Origin: Geobacillus zalihae NBRC 101842
Lineage (GTDB): Bacteria; Bacillota; Bacilli; Bacillales; Anoxybacillaceae
Assembly: GCF_001544135.1 (NCBI RefSeq)
Contig: NZ_BCPV01000009.1
Location: forward strand, 1-64,000
Direction: 5' to 3'
Length of the DNA: 64,000 nt
Each line of letters begins with the position of its first letter. The first letter of the stretch is position 1. A program made the translations under genes and the position numbers. The notes beneath the pieces were generated by a model. The model was not told the origin of the DNA and searched no databases. It worked only from the letters and a program-made list of their open reading frames with translations. Below are positions 7,873-16,309 of the stretch, piece by piece.

Positions 7873-9537
7873 TCAATGCAAAATGGCCACTTTCAGCACT
7901 TCTTCAAGCGTGGTCAACCCTTGCTTCACTTTCAACAGCCCATCATCCAGCAAAAAAATCATTTTGTTTTGCAGGGCAAGCTCTCGCAATTTCGAAAACG
8001 GCTCGTTGTTTAAAATGACGCGCCGCATCTCATCGGTGACAACAAGCAGCTCGTGAATCGCCAGCCGTCCGCGGTAACCGGTCATGTTGCACATCGGGCA
8101 GCCGCGGCCGCGGACAAGTTGATGAACCTCAATGCCGCGGCGGGCGAAAATGTCCCGCTCCCGCTTCGTCGGCTCATACACCTCTTGGCAGTCGCGGCAG
8201 ACGCGGCGCACAAGCCGCTGCGAGACAACGCCGGCGAGCGATGTGGCCACTAAAAACGGCTCAATCCCCATATCGATCAGGCGGGTGATCGTGCTTAATG
8301 CATCGTTCGTATGGAGCGTGCTCAACACTAAATGACCGGTGAGCGAAGCGCGGATCGCCACTTCCGCCGTCTCGCGGTCGCGAATCTCCCCAACCATGAT
8401 GATGTTCGGGTCTTGACGCAAAATCGAGCGGAGCCCTTGGGCGAACGTCAAGCCGACATTCGGGTTGACTTGAATTTGGTTGACGCCCTCGATCTGATAT
8501 TCGACTGGATCTTCAATCGTAATAATGTTCACGTGCTCGCTGTTTAAATGGTTGAGCGCCGCATAGAGCGTCGACGATTTCCCCGAACCGGTCGGTCCGG
8601 TGATCAAGACGATGCCGTTCGGCCGCTCGATCAAGCGGATGAACCGATCTAAATTGACCGGGTTGAAACCAAGTTTATGAATATCGTTTAAAGCTGCGCC
8701 CAAGTCGAGGACGCGCATGACGATTTTCTCACCGTATACGGTCGGCAGCGTTGAAACGCGCAAATCGACCGGATGAAAATCGATGTCCATTTTGATCCGC
8801 CCGTCTTGCGGCACGCGGTGTTCGGTGATGTCCATATTGGCCAAAATTTTAATTCTCGCCGTCAACATGCTTTGCATATGTTTCGGCAGCGCGCGTTCGG
8901 TGCGAAGCAGGCCGTCGATCCGATAGCGGATGAGCACTTTCGTCTCCTGTGGATCGATATGAATGTCGCTCGCCCGCTGTTCAACAGCAAGCTGCAAAAT
9001 TTGGTTCACCAAACGAACGATGGGAGAATCGTCCTCAGCAGCCCGCTCGTCGTCGCGCACCTCAGGCGGCGGCGTTTGCAAAAAATCCTCAAATGCTTCG
9101 TCGATGTCGTAATATTTATTGATCGCCCGCAAAATATCGTCTTTTGAAGCGATCGCCGTTTCAATTTGAAACCCGGTCGACAGGCGCAAATCGTCGATGG
9201 CAAAAAAGTCCATTGGATCGGCCATGGCAACGAGCAGCCGATCGCCTTCCACCTTGAGCGGCATGACCATATGGCGGCGGGCAAACTCTTTCGGCACGAG
9301 GTTTGTCGCTTTCGGATCGATCGGGTACCGGTACAAACTGACGTGCGGAATGCCGAGCTGAAACTCGAGCGCCTCAATCAGCTGCTGTTCCGTGATGTAG
9401 CCGCGCTGCAACAAGGCGTCGCCGAGCTTTTGCCCGGGCGCCTTCTCGCGCAGCGCCTCGGCCAGCTGGCTTTCGGTGATCAATCCCGCTTCGACAAGCA
9501 AATCACCAAGCCGTTTCCGTTCCTGCTTTTTGCTCAT
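7873..9537 (-). CDS. pilB: PilB extension ATPase with N-terminal MshEN domain
   Basis: A 554-aa GspE/PilB ATPase. Residues 9-62 contain two tandem motifs (RLGDLLVEAGLITESQL and KLGDALLQRGYITEQQL), the MshEN pattern known to bind cyclic di-GMP in MshE and related ATPases. Walker A is at 314-322 (GPTGSGKSS), then TIEDPVEYQI, Walker B (IIMVGEIRD) and LSTLHTND. A four-cysteine zinc site (CRDC...CPMC) follows. It drives pilin polymerisation on PilC. The start ATG overlaps the upstream stop (ATGA), with GGAGGGGAGG before it. The second-messenger control is an inference from the motif. Confidence 0.94.
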   Translation of the reverse strand: MSKKQERKRLGDLLVEAGLITESQLAEALREKAPGQKLGDALLQRGYITEQQLIEALEFQLGIPHVSLYRYPIDPKATNLVPKEFARRHMVMPLKVEGDRLLVAMADPMDFFAIDDLRLSTGFQIETAIASKDDILRAINKYYDIDEAFEDFLQTPPPEVRDDERAAEDDSPIVRLVNQILQLAVEQRASDIHIDPQETKVLIRYRIDGLLRTERALPKHMQSMLTARIKILANMDITEHRVPQDGRIKMDIDFHPVDLRVSTLPTVYGEKIVMRVLDLGAALNDIHKLGFNPVNLDRFIRLIERPNGIVLITGPTGSGKSSTLYAALNHLNSEHVNIITIEDPVEYQIEGVNQIQVNPNVGLTFAQGLRSILRQDPNIIMVGEIRDRETAEVAIRASLTGHLVLSTLHTNDALSTITRLIDMGIEPFLVATSLAGVVSQRLVRRVCRDCQEVYEPTKRERDIFARRGIEVHQLVRGRGCPMCNMTGYRGRLAIHELLVVTDEMRRVILNNEPFSKLRELALQNKMIFLLDDGLLKVKQGLTTLEEVLKVAILH

Positions 9538-10904
9538 TTTTCCTCCCCTCCGCCCGCATCCGTCTTCTCTTCACTGCCAGCGGCGGGGGCCGATTCCCCG
9601 TTGCTCGCCTCATCGCCTTTCTTTGACGCGGTCCGGCTCTCTATATTCCCACCGCTGTTTTTCGCAGTCGAATTCGGTTGGTTCGCCGCTCCGTTGTTTT
9701 CCGTCACCCCATTCGCCGGCTCCATCGTTCCGCCTTCTCCGTCGCCGCTTTGCCCAACATTGCTTTCCGGCACTTCAAGGCCGCGCACGTGAATCGTATA
9801 CGTTGGCGGATAAAAATCTTCGCTTATCGTTTCTTTGCGCACGAGCCGAGCGCCGTCGCGCACTTCGCGTTCCACCGTCACAACCAGCCCCGGCCGCCCG
9901 ATCTGTTCCGTCCTCTTCTCGTCCGGCGCCAGGCGCGCGTCATAGCGGACGATGACACGCGGTTCGATAGACTCCGCCTCGCCCAGGCGAATGATATATT
10001 GATAGGCAAACGGCAACCCGATAATGGCAACACGCACCTTTCGTCCATCATGCCGGAGAAGAAGCGTGTAGTCGGTCGTGTTGGGGTTGAACCATTCCAA
10101 ATCGCGGCCGCCGCTAATGGCCGCCTCAAAACCGGGCGTCACTCCATCCGGCAACATACGGCTCGTATAGCGCTCCACGACAGTGAAATTGGTCGCCAGC
10201 ACCGCCCGGTACACCGCTGAAGCGATCGCATCGGCCGCTTCATCGGACAAATCGGCCTTCGCCTTTTTCATATAATCGCCAAACGAAAACAGCTGTTTCG
10301 CCTTGATCACCGCGCGCCGCTCGCCAGACAGCCAGCGGACGGCCGAAGAGTCAGGCACCGATGCGGCCGCTTCGCTGACGACCAGCTGCCGGCCGTTTGC
10401 CAACGATATGTAGCGAGCCAAGTCGATCGGAGATGATGACTTTTGCAGCTGAGCCGCCTGTCCCTCTAAATCCGCCCCAAGCTTCTTGATGTCAAGCGCC
10501 GATAACGCCGCCGGCGGAACGATGGCTGCCGCCGCTTGGAGGCATTTTTCTAAATCAGCGATCACAAACAGCGGCGTGCGCCTCCCGTCGACAAACCGCT
10601 TCGTGCTCTCGGCAAGACGGAACGCAAACGCGTCTGCCGGCAGGTCAATGCGCTTTTCTTGGTACTGTAAAGAAATGGAAGCGGTCGCCCGCCACTCGTT
10701 CACCCGCTCGACAACCGCCTGTCGGGCTCTTTCCGGCGTCATGCCGGAGAGTGACACCGGACCGACCGCCGTGCCCGGGCCAAGGCGGCCGTCATCCGGG
10801 GCCAAAACATCATAGGCGAAGGTGCCCAGATGCGAAAAAGCGATAAAATAAACGGTGCAAACAGCCATGACAACAAACAATTTCCACGCGGCAGCCTTTT
10901 TCAC
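9534..10904 (-). CDS. G5/VanW-like membrane-anchored envelope protein of the pilus operon
   Basis: A 456-aa protein with an N-terminal membrane anchor (WKLFVVMAVCTVYFIAF), a largely extracytoplasmic body, a VanW-like part (SRMLPDGVTPGFEAAISGGRDLEWFN) and a following G5-type segment (GRPGLVVTVEREVRDGARLVRK). G5 domains are associated with peptidoglycan or N-acetylglucosamine binding. The last 90 residues are low-complexity (Gly, Glu, Asn, Ser), probably disordered. Start: GTG at 10904 after GGAGGAGGG; it lies 16 bp past the preceding stop. It is translationally coupled to pilB. It may anchor or guide the pilus through the thick wall; that role is inferred. Confidence 0.7.
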   Translation of the reverse strand: MKKAAAWKLFVVMAVCTVYFIAFSHLGTFAYDVLAPDDGRLGPGTAVGPVSLSGMTPERARQAVVERVNEWRATASISLQYQEKRIDLPADAFAFRLAESTKRFVDGRRTPLFVIADLEKCLQAAAAIVPPAALSALDIKKLGADLEGQAAQLQKSSSPIDLARYISLANGRQLVVSEAAASVPDSSAVRWLSGERRAVIKAKQLFSFGDYMKKAKADLSDEAADAIASAVYRAVLATNFTVVERYTSRMLPDGVTPGFEAAISGGRDLEWFNPNTTDYTLLLRHDGRKVRVAIIGLPFAYQYIIRLGEAESIEPRVIVRYDARLAPDEKRTEQIGRPGLVVTVEREVRDGARLVRKETISEDFYPPTYTIHVRGLEVPESNVGQSGDGEGGTMEPANGVTENNGAANQPNSTAKNSGGNIESRTASKKGDEASNGESAPAAGSEEKTDAGGGEEK

Positions 10905-10920
10905 CGCCGACCCTCCTCCA

Positions 10921-11700
10921 TTACGCCTCCACATTCATCGAGACATCGACGATGACGCTTGGCCCCGCCTCTTGCGCCTTGCGCACATCCTCTTCGCCAA
11001 GCAGAGTGCCCGCTTTAAACAGCAGGCGGCCGTCTGCATCATAAATATCTTTTGTCAGCCGCTTTCCAGCTAACAGCGCAACTTGTTTTTCCCTCAGCGA
11101 CTGCAGCGCTTCAACATTTTCCACGCTTTCGGCCATCGCCTCCATTTGCGCGGAAACGTCCTCTTCCGCCATGCCGCCGGTTGGCTCGATGCTCTCTGCC
11201 TTCAATAACTGCGCCGGGTCATCAAGAAGCGACTCGTTCGCTCCGTCGTTGATGATCAAAATATCTTTGCCGTACGTCAACACTTCCGAGGCCGGCAGCA
11301 CCGCTTCCCCTTTCTCGAGCTGAAGAGCGATGCCGACAATATCCCCTGACTCTTCATCGACGAAAAACTCGCGGGCTTCGCCGAGCAGCTGCCCTTTGCG
11401 CGTGATAGTTTTCGTATTTTTAATGCGGATTTGCTTATTGACGAGCTGATTGGCGATCGGAATTTCCGAGAGGTCAATTACATCGTGCCCTTGCTCCACC
11501 GTCACGGCAAACTCGCCGATGCCGACGACTTTTTTAAACGGAATGGCCTTTAAACTGAGTTGCACATCGTCTTGTTCGACGGTCAAAAAATCGATCGATC
11601 CTTTGTCCGGGTTGATCACCAAACTTTTCACCGTGCCGATTTGTGCACCGTCAGCAATGCTGATGATCGGCAGCCCAATGATTTGCGCGCTAGCTTTCAT
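10921..11700 (-). CDS. PRC-barrel domain protein of the pilus operon
   Basis: A 259-aa soluble protein with two PRC-barrel-like units. The first (about 1-85) begins KASAQIIGLPIISIADGAQIG and the second (about 88-160) begins NQLVNKQIRIKNTKTITRKG. An acidic linker and a C-terminal module (LTKDIYDADGRLLFKAGTLL) follow. PRC barrels are small beta-barrels used for protein or RNA interactions in diverse machines. No membrane segment is predicted by eye. It lies between two membrane proteins at the head of the pilus operon; its start overlaps the upstream gene by 11 bp. A function in pilus assembly is only implied by context. Confidence 0.7.
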   Translation of the reverse strand: MKASAQIIGLPIISIADGAQIGTVKSLVINPDKGSIDFLTVEQDDVQLSLKAIPFKKVVGIGEFAVTVEQGHDVIDLSEIPIANQLVNKQIRIKNTKTITRKGQLLGEAREFFVDEESGDIVGIALQLEKGEAVLPASEVLTYGKDILIINDGANESLLDDPAQLLKAESIEPTGGMAEEDVSAQMEAMAESVENVEALQSLREKQVALLAGKRLTKDIYDADGRLLFKAGTLLGEEDVRKAQEAGPSVIVDVSMNVEA

Positions 11701-13186
11701 CTTGTTCACCCCAACTGTTTAGTGTTGCGGCAAACTGCCGCCAAAGCGCCAACTCTTCGGCCACAGCCGGATAGGCGCGAAAACGGTCAGCGAGCTCCTC
11801 GAGCCACGCTGCGAGCTTGCCGTACTGTTGTTCTACTACATAATGTTCCATTAACAAACGGGCCAATACGTAATAGTCGCGGTCAGAAAGCGGAGCGTCC
11901 AAACAGCGGCGTATGCAGCGCTCGTAATCGGCGGCGCCCAAACGACGGCGGTTGAGGCGCAATTCAAGAACGACCGCCTGCACGACTTCCGGACCGATCA
12001 TTCGCGCTGGCCGTTCGCTCTCTTCCTCCCGCCCTCGCTGTTCTGGTTGTTGGCTCTCCTCCAGCCGATAGAGCAGTTGCTCCTCCTCCTGCCAGTGATG
12101 TTCTAGTTGTTGTCCTTCTCCTTGCCGGTGCAGCTGTTCTTCCGTTGCGCTGGCATTTTTCCCATATCCGGCAACATCACTCATTTCCAAATGCGGAACC
12201 CGCTCCATGTCCAGCGGTTCTTCCCCGAAAAGCGCCAATGCCGGCGGCGTTTCCGGTTCAAGAACCGGAAACGGTCCGCTTTCATCGGCAGAAACGCTCA
12301 CCGGTTCAAGGCGCACCGGCGCGAGGCCCGCCCCGCGCTTTTCCCCGCTGTCAATGTCAAGCAGCCACAACGGACTCCGGTCATCGCTGCCGCCGGCTGG
12401 GCCGCTGACGGCCGCGCCGGCTTGCAGCACTACCGCTTCGATGTCCGGCGTCACGGCGACCGGCAGCTCATCAAGCCAGTCGTGCGGACAGCGCAACGGT
12501 TCAATCGGCGCTTCTTCCTGTTGCTCTCCCGCTTCATATTCAACTGTTCGTTCACCCGTTGCCGGTTCCAAAGGGAAAAGCGCGCTTTGCTCCGCACCGT
12601 CGGCCAGCTCCGGCAACGGGGCTTTGAAAAATTCGGGATACATTTCTTTGCGCTCGACTGCTCCGTCGTCCTTCGCTGCCAATTCCGGTTCATCCAAGGC
12701 GGGTTCTCCGACTTTTCGTTCGCCATGCCGCGACGCTTCCTCATCTGGCCAAGCTGCTTGAAACGCGACCAGTTCGGCTTCCTGTTCGGATGCTGTTTGC
12801 CTAGACCAATCGTTTAGGCCGTTCGCTTCATGCTGATGGGCCGTTTTGCCGCCATCGTCAACCGCCGGCTCCACTGGGCGCGCGGTGCTTCCTTTCCGTT
12901 GTTCCTTCCGCCCAGTCATCTCTTCCTTTTCCGCCGCCGATCGATAGAGGACCGTTCCAAACCAGCGGTCGAGCAAATAGGAAACCGCGAGCAACAGCAG
13001 TACAAGCAACAGCGCGACTTGCCAAAGCGGCACAACCGATTCGGCCAGCTTTGCCAGGGCCGCGGCCAGAAGCGCCGCCGCAACGACCGCCGCTCCCCCG
13101 ATCCGGCTGAAGCCGAGCGGCAACAGCCAAACAGCGAAAAGCGCCGGCACGAACGCAACGAAATAAATGACCGCCTGTTTCAACAT
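11690..13186 (-). CDS. Hypothetical membrane protein, first gene of the pilus operon
   Basis: A 498-aa protein I do not recognise. Three hydrophobic helices occupy about residues 1-70. A long acidic, Glu/Gln/Pro-rich, probably disordered linker follows (about 80-390), with short Gln-Glu repeats (EEQLHRQGEGQQLEHHW). The C-terminal 110 residues look helical (VVQAVVLELRLNRRRLGAADYERC) and may be a small structured domain. Start at 13186, after AAGGAACGGGG. It is the promoter-proximal gene of the operon ending with the minor pilin at 1584. Its topology, anchored with a long tether to a small domain, would suit a scaffold, but no function is claimed. Confidence 0.6.
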   Translation of the reverse strand: MLKQAVIYFVAFVPALFAVWLLPLGFSRIGGAAVVAAALLAAALAKLAESVVPLWQVALLLVLLLLAVSYLLDRWFGTVLYRSAAEKEEMTGRKEQRKGSTARPVEPAVDDGGKTAHQHEANGLNDWSRQTASEQEAELVAFQAAWPDEEASRHGERKVGEPALDEPELAAKDDGAVERKEMYPEFFKAPLPELADGAEQSALFPLEPATGERTVEYEAGEQQEEAPIEPLRCPHDWLDELPVAVTPDIEAVVLQAGAAVSGPAGGSDDRSPLWLLDIDSGEKRGAGLAPVRLEPVSVSADESGPFPVLEPETPPALALFGEEPLDMERVPHLEMSDVAGYGKNASATEEQLHRQGEGQQLEHHWQEEEQLLYRLEESQQPEQRGREEESERPARMIGPEVVQAVVLELRLNRRRLGAADYERCIRRCLDAPLSDRDYYVLARLLMEHYVVEQQYGKLAAWLEELADRFRAYPAVAEELALWRQFAATLNSWGEQDES

Positions 13187-13286
13187 GCCACCCCGTTCCT
13201 TCCCGGCATATGTTTTACAAAGAGGCCATAGACCCACCATCCGTCGTCCTCTTATCCTAAAAATCTACATCATTCGACTCTAACAT

Positions 13287-13314
13287 ATTGTATAATAAAG
13301 TTACATATTTTGAA
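13287..13314 (-). promoter_or_regulatory. Putative promoter of the minus-strand pilus operon
   Basis: On the minus strand TTCAAA (13309-13314), a 16-bp spacer and TACAAT (13287-13292) form a plausible sigma-A promoter about 90 bp before the first gene. It overlaps a plus-strand TATAAT (13291-13296) that may serve the divergent minor-pilin operon. Confidence 0.45.
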
Positions 13315-13329
13315 AGAAGGTTGTGGCAA

Positions 13330-13932
13330 ATGACCGGAAACAATTTTTCGCCGTCTAGCCATTCCGAAGGATTTACGCTTGTGGAAACGCTGCTTGCGCT
13401 CACCCTTTTATCCGCGGTGGCGATCAGTTTATTTTACTTTTTTACGAACGCAATGGCATATACGTCCTACAACCAAGGGCGGACAGTGGCGGTCAACGTC
13501 GCCCGCGGCGTCGCCGCTTATATGGAGCGGCTTGATTTTTCGCAACTAAAAAACTACGTCACGTCGCAAAACGAGTTTGTCCAACTGACTAGCGACGATT
13601 GCGAAAGGCAGGAGAAGATTTTTCCCGATAGACAACTATGTCAGGCCCAACTAGCCCCTACCATCAACAATGTTCATTACGATCAAGGGCGGGTCGCAGT
13701 GTTTCTCATCCCATACGATCCGGCCGTTTGGGAGCGGCTCAAATCTTCTCCGCCTGAATCGTTTCCGCGTTCGCTACGCGATCGTATCAATGAAGAAACA
13801 GACGAAATCAAACAGTCTGACCCTAGATTGGGACAGTATTTGCTCAAAATGTATGTTCTTGTCCGCTGGGGGGATCGGATCGAGGAAGCCGAATGGGTTG
13901 AAGGGGTGATCACCGATGAGACGATCCGCTGA
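13330..13932 (+). CDS. Minor pilin / pseudopilin (GspI/PilV-like)
   Basis: A 200-aa prepilin with a 14-residue leader (MTGNNFSPSSHSEG) and a mature N-terminus FTLVETLLALTLLSAVAISL, having Glu at +5. The rest is a soluble domain with two cysteines (CERQEKIFPDRQLC) that could make a disulfide. It is the first of three divergently transcribed prepilin-like genes, the order resembling gspI-gspJ-gspK of type II secretion and the minor pilins that prime type IV pilus assembly. ATG at 13330 is chosen over an upstream in-frame ATG because AGAAGG lies 9 bp before it. Confidence 0.78.
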   Translation: MTGNNFSPSSHSEGFTLVETLLALTLLSAVAISLFYFFTNAMAYTSYNQGRTVAVNVARGVAAYMERLDFSQLKNYVTSQNEFVQLTSDDCERQEKIFPDRQLCQAQLAPTINNVHYDQGRVAVFLIPYDPAVWERLKSSPPESFPRSLRDRINEETDEIKQSDPRLGQYLLKMYVLVRWGDRIEEAEWVEGVITDETIR

Positions 13933-14485
13933 CCGCCAAGCCGGGATGACGCTTGTGGAGCTGCTGGCCGCCATCGCCATTTCCCTGCTCATCATCGGCG
14001 CAGTGCACACTGTCTTTCTCAGCGGCATCCGCGCCTATCAACGCATCGGCATTGAAAACGAACTGCGCAGCGAAGCGGACTATGCCGTTGCCATGGTGAT
14101 GAACAAGCTGTACGAATTCGCTCCAGACGGCATTGATACTGATGCTGCCAAAAGCAACCATCACCAGCTCACCTTCGTTAATGATCAGGAGCCGACGATC
14201 GACGTAGGAACGGGAATTATCGCTCCAAAAACGACGGCTCCTACGGAGCTGACAATCGAGCTTCAAAATGGAGCGCTGGCGATCAACGGCAAAGCCGTCT
14301 CATCGTCGCGCCTATTGTTGGATGACCAATCACAATTATCATTCCGCTGTTTGCGGCAAGAAGGAATGATTTGCCGCAGCGGCGTCATCACAATCGAGCT
14401 TTCCGTAAAAGACCCGAACCACGCCGACCCGGACAGCTGGCTGTATATACGCCCGTTTACATTAAAAACCGAATTTGGCTTTTAA
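13916..14485 (+). CDS. Minor pilin / pseudopilin (GspJ/PilW/ComGF-like)
   Basis: A 189-aa prepilin beginning MRRSADRQAG, cleavage after Gly10, then MTLVELLAAIAISLLIIG with Glu at +5. Its body is predicted soluble, with a cysteine pair (CLRQEGMIC) in the C-terminal third. The start overlaps the upstream gene by 17 bp, with GAAGGGGTG as ribosome-binding site, so the two are probably translated together. By position it corresponds to GspJ or PilW, which forms a tip complex with the flanking minor subunits. That assignment is inferred from order, length and N-terminal signature. Confidence 0.78.
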   Translation: MRRSADRQAGMTLVELLAAIAISLLIIGAVHTVFLSGIRAYQRIGIENELRSEADYAVAMVMNKLYEFAPDGIDTDAAKSNHHQLTFVNDQEPTIDVGTGIIAPKTTAPTELTIELQNGALAINGKAVSSSRLLLDDQSQLSFRCLRQEGMICRSGVITIELSVKDPNHADPDSWLYIRPFTLKTEFGF

Positions 14486-14494
14486 GGGGGAACA

Positions 14495-16234
14495 ATGATG
14501 AACCGCCTGCGATCGAAGGAAGCCGGCTACAGTTTAATCACTACAATGCTTGTCATCACCATCTTCTTCTTGCTCGGCTTAACCGTTTTATCCGTCGCCA
14601 TCCAGCAGGCTCGCGTTACCGAGGTGCGCGTTGAAGATGTCGAATCGCTGCACGAAGCGAAAACGGCTCTCGATGAGGCTATTGGGACATTAAAAGCTAA
14701 ATTATCGGCCGAGCCTAATCAGTCCTTTTTTACCGAACATCAAATCTTTTCTCCAGCAGATTTGGACCGGTTTCTTAATGATGTGCAAAACGAACTAAAA
14801 CAACAGTATGACGTCTCCTGGAAAGATATATCGTATGACGAGTACAACATCCCGACGAATAAAGTCTTTATCCGTGCGGTGGATCTTTCCAAAACGTTTG
14901 CCGACGGCAGCCGGCAGCGGACGGTCAAACGGCGCGTGTTTTTAACAAACACGCCGAGCTTTCTGAAATATGCGCTTGGGTCGAAAGAAAACGTCATCAT
15001 CAACGGCGGCGCCTATATTGAGCAAGGGGACGTGTACGCTGGCAACGAAGCGTACGTGAGCAATGCGACAAATTATATTCGCCGCGACGGCACACTCGAA
15101 ACCGCCCATGTCAACGGCGGTTTAGCCGCCTCTGCCCCCGGTGCGATTTGGTATGTCAACAGCGGGCTGTTATCATGCAACAACCAAGAGCAATGTTACA
15201 AGAGAGAGGGAGGACGCTTCATCCGGCAACGGGATTTTTTTTCAGCTGGCTGGCCAGAAAATGCCGCCGGGCCAGTGGTCCAAAAAGAAAATGAAGATTT
15301 CATCGATGTCGATTTCGACTGGACGGTGAAAGACAAATTGTTGAATGCAGCTGGCATCTCGCCTGTCAATGATCAACAGGAATATGTCAATTGGATCAAC
15401 AATGAAACGTATCAAACCCCTCAACAATTAGCTGACCAATTAAAAAAAGAAGGGTTTTTTACCGTCATCGTGAAAAACGACGATACGCCAATCGCCCAAA
15501 TCATCAATGACACAACCCAACAGACCGACCGGCCGCTTTGGCTTGAGGGTGACATCGATATAGCCGATTTTGACAGCTTAACCATCAAAACAAACGGAGA
15601 TGAAAAACAATGGCTGATTGTCAACGGCAATCTTCGGCTTTATGGCCCATCAACAAAGTCAGCCGACTCATCGACAGTGCGTGGCAATCTCATTGTGTTC
15701 GGCAATTTGGAGCTGCATGGAAATATTTCGTTTAACTCAACCGTTTACGTCCTTGGCACTACGTATATTTACAATGCGAAAATTAGCGAAGCGGACCAAA
15801 AAGAATTGGTGCTCTTGTCAAAAGGAATGCTGGATATCGCCCGCATTAACGAATTTGAAAATCCGGATACCGCCAACTTAACCCCGAATTTAAAAGGGTA
15901 TTTTTATACAGACAACAATGCGACCATTTACGCCGTCGGCTCTTATTTGTATATTGAAGGCGGGCTGTTCGCTCGCGGCGGCGGCATCTGCCCCCGAGAC
16001 AACGATTGGAGCAGCTGCGCCCCAGATGCCGATCTCAGTGGATTGGTCATCAACGCGTTCCGCGGGCAAGTGCAAGAACAAAACGATGAACCTGGTCAAT
16101 TGGAGAGGAGCGATGAACAACGGGCCTCTCGCTTAATTGTTAAGTATAATCCAAACGTGTTAGTCGACCAAGGGGAAGGGCTGCCATTTGTCCATACATT
16201 GTCACTCGTCGTTGAAGAGCTGGTCGTGCAATAA
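14495..16234 (+). CDS. Large GspK/PilX-like tip minor pilin lacking Glu5
   Basis: A 579-aa protein, far larger than a normal pilin. It has a prepilin-type leader (MMNRLRSKEAG) and a hydrophobic helix starting YSLITTMLVITIFFLL, but position +5 is Thr rather than Glu. Absence of Glu5 and large size are hallmarks of GspK, the pseudopilin capping the tip. The middle of the protein has repeats of the type LIVFGNLELHGN and LIVNGNLRLYG, suggesting a short beta-helix. Two cysteine pairs (CNNQEQC and CPRDNDWSSC) may be disulfides. It is the last gene of the plus-strand operon, 9 bp after its neighbour, and two terminators follow. Confidence 0.75.
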   Translation: MMNRLRSKEAGYSLITTMLVITIFFLLGLTVLSVAIQQARVTEVRVEDVESLHEAKTALDEAIGTLKAKLSAEPNQSFFTEHQIFSPADLDRFLNDVQNELKQQYDVSWKDISYDEYNIPTNKVFIRAVDLSKTFADGSRQRTVKRRVFLTNTPSFLKYALGSKENVIINGGAYIEQGDVYAGNEAYVSNATNYIRRDGTLETAHVNGGLAASAPGAIWYVNSGLLSCNNQEQCYKREGGRFIRQRDFFSAGWPENAAGPVVQKENEDFIDVDFDWTVKDKLLNAAGISPVNDQQEYVNWINNETYQTPQQLADQLKKEGFFTVIVKNDDTPIAQIINDTTQQTDRPLWLEGDIDIADFDSLTIKTNGDEKQWLIVNGNLRLYGPSTKSADSSTVRGNLIVFGNLELHGNISFNSTVYVLGTTYIYNAKISEADQKELVLLSKGMLDIARINEFENPDTANLTPNLKGYFYTDNNATIYAVGSYLYIEGGLFARGGGICPRDNDWSSCAPDADLSGLVINAFRGQVQEQNDEPGQLERSDEQRASRLIVKYNPNVLVDQGEGLPFVHTLSLVVEELVVQ

Positions 16235-16236
16235 AA

Positions 16237-16260
16237 AACCGGGCCTGCCGTCCGGCCCAG
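16237..16260 (-). terminator. Minus-strand terminator of the vWA gene
   Basis: A hairpin with GGGCC/GGCCC arms (within 16240-16259) is followed on the minus strand by a T-run (16233-16238). It lies back to back with the plus-strand terminator and would stop transcription from the convergent adhesin-like gene before it enters the pilin operon. Confidence 0.6.
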
Positions 16261-16265
16261 TTTTC

Positions 16266-16294
16266 CGGCCTCCATTGCTAGGAGGCCGTTTTTT
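16266..16294 (+). terminator. Terminator of the plus-strand minor-pilin operon
   Basis: An 8-bp perfect GC-rich stem (cggcctcc at 16266-16273 with ggaggccg at 16281-16288) with a 7-nt loop is followed by six T residues. Confidence 0.9.
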
Positions 16295-16309
16295 ATAATA
16301 CTCTGCTTT

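Noticed and set aside
1584-13186. Search for pilP or a secretin gene
   Set aside because: No beta-barrel or secretin-like frame is present; consistent with a single-membrane cell.
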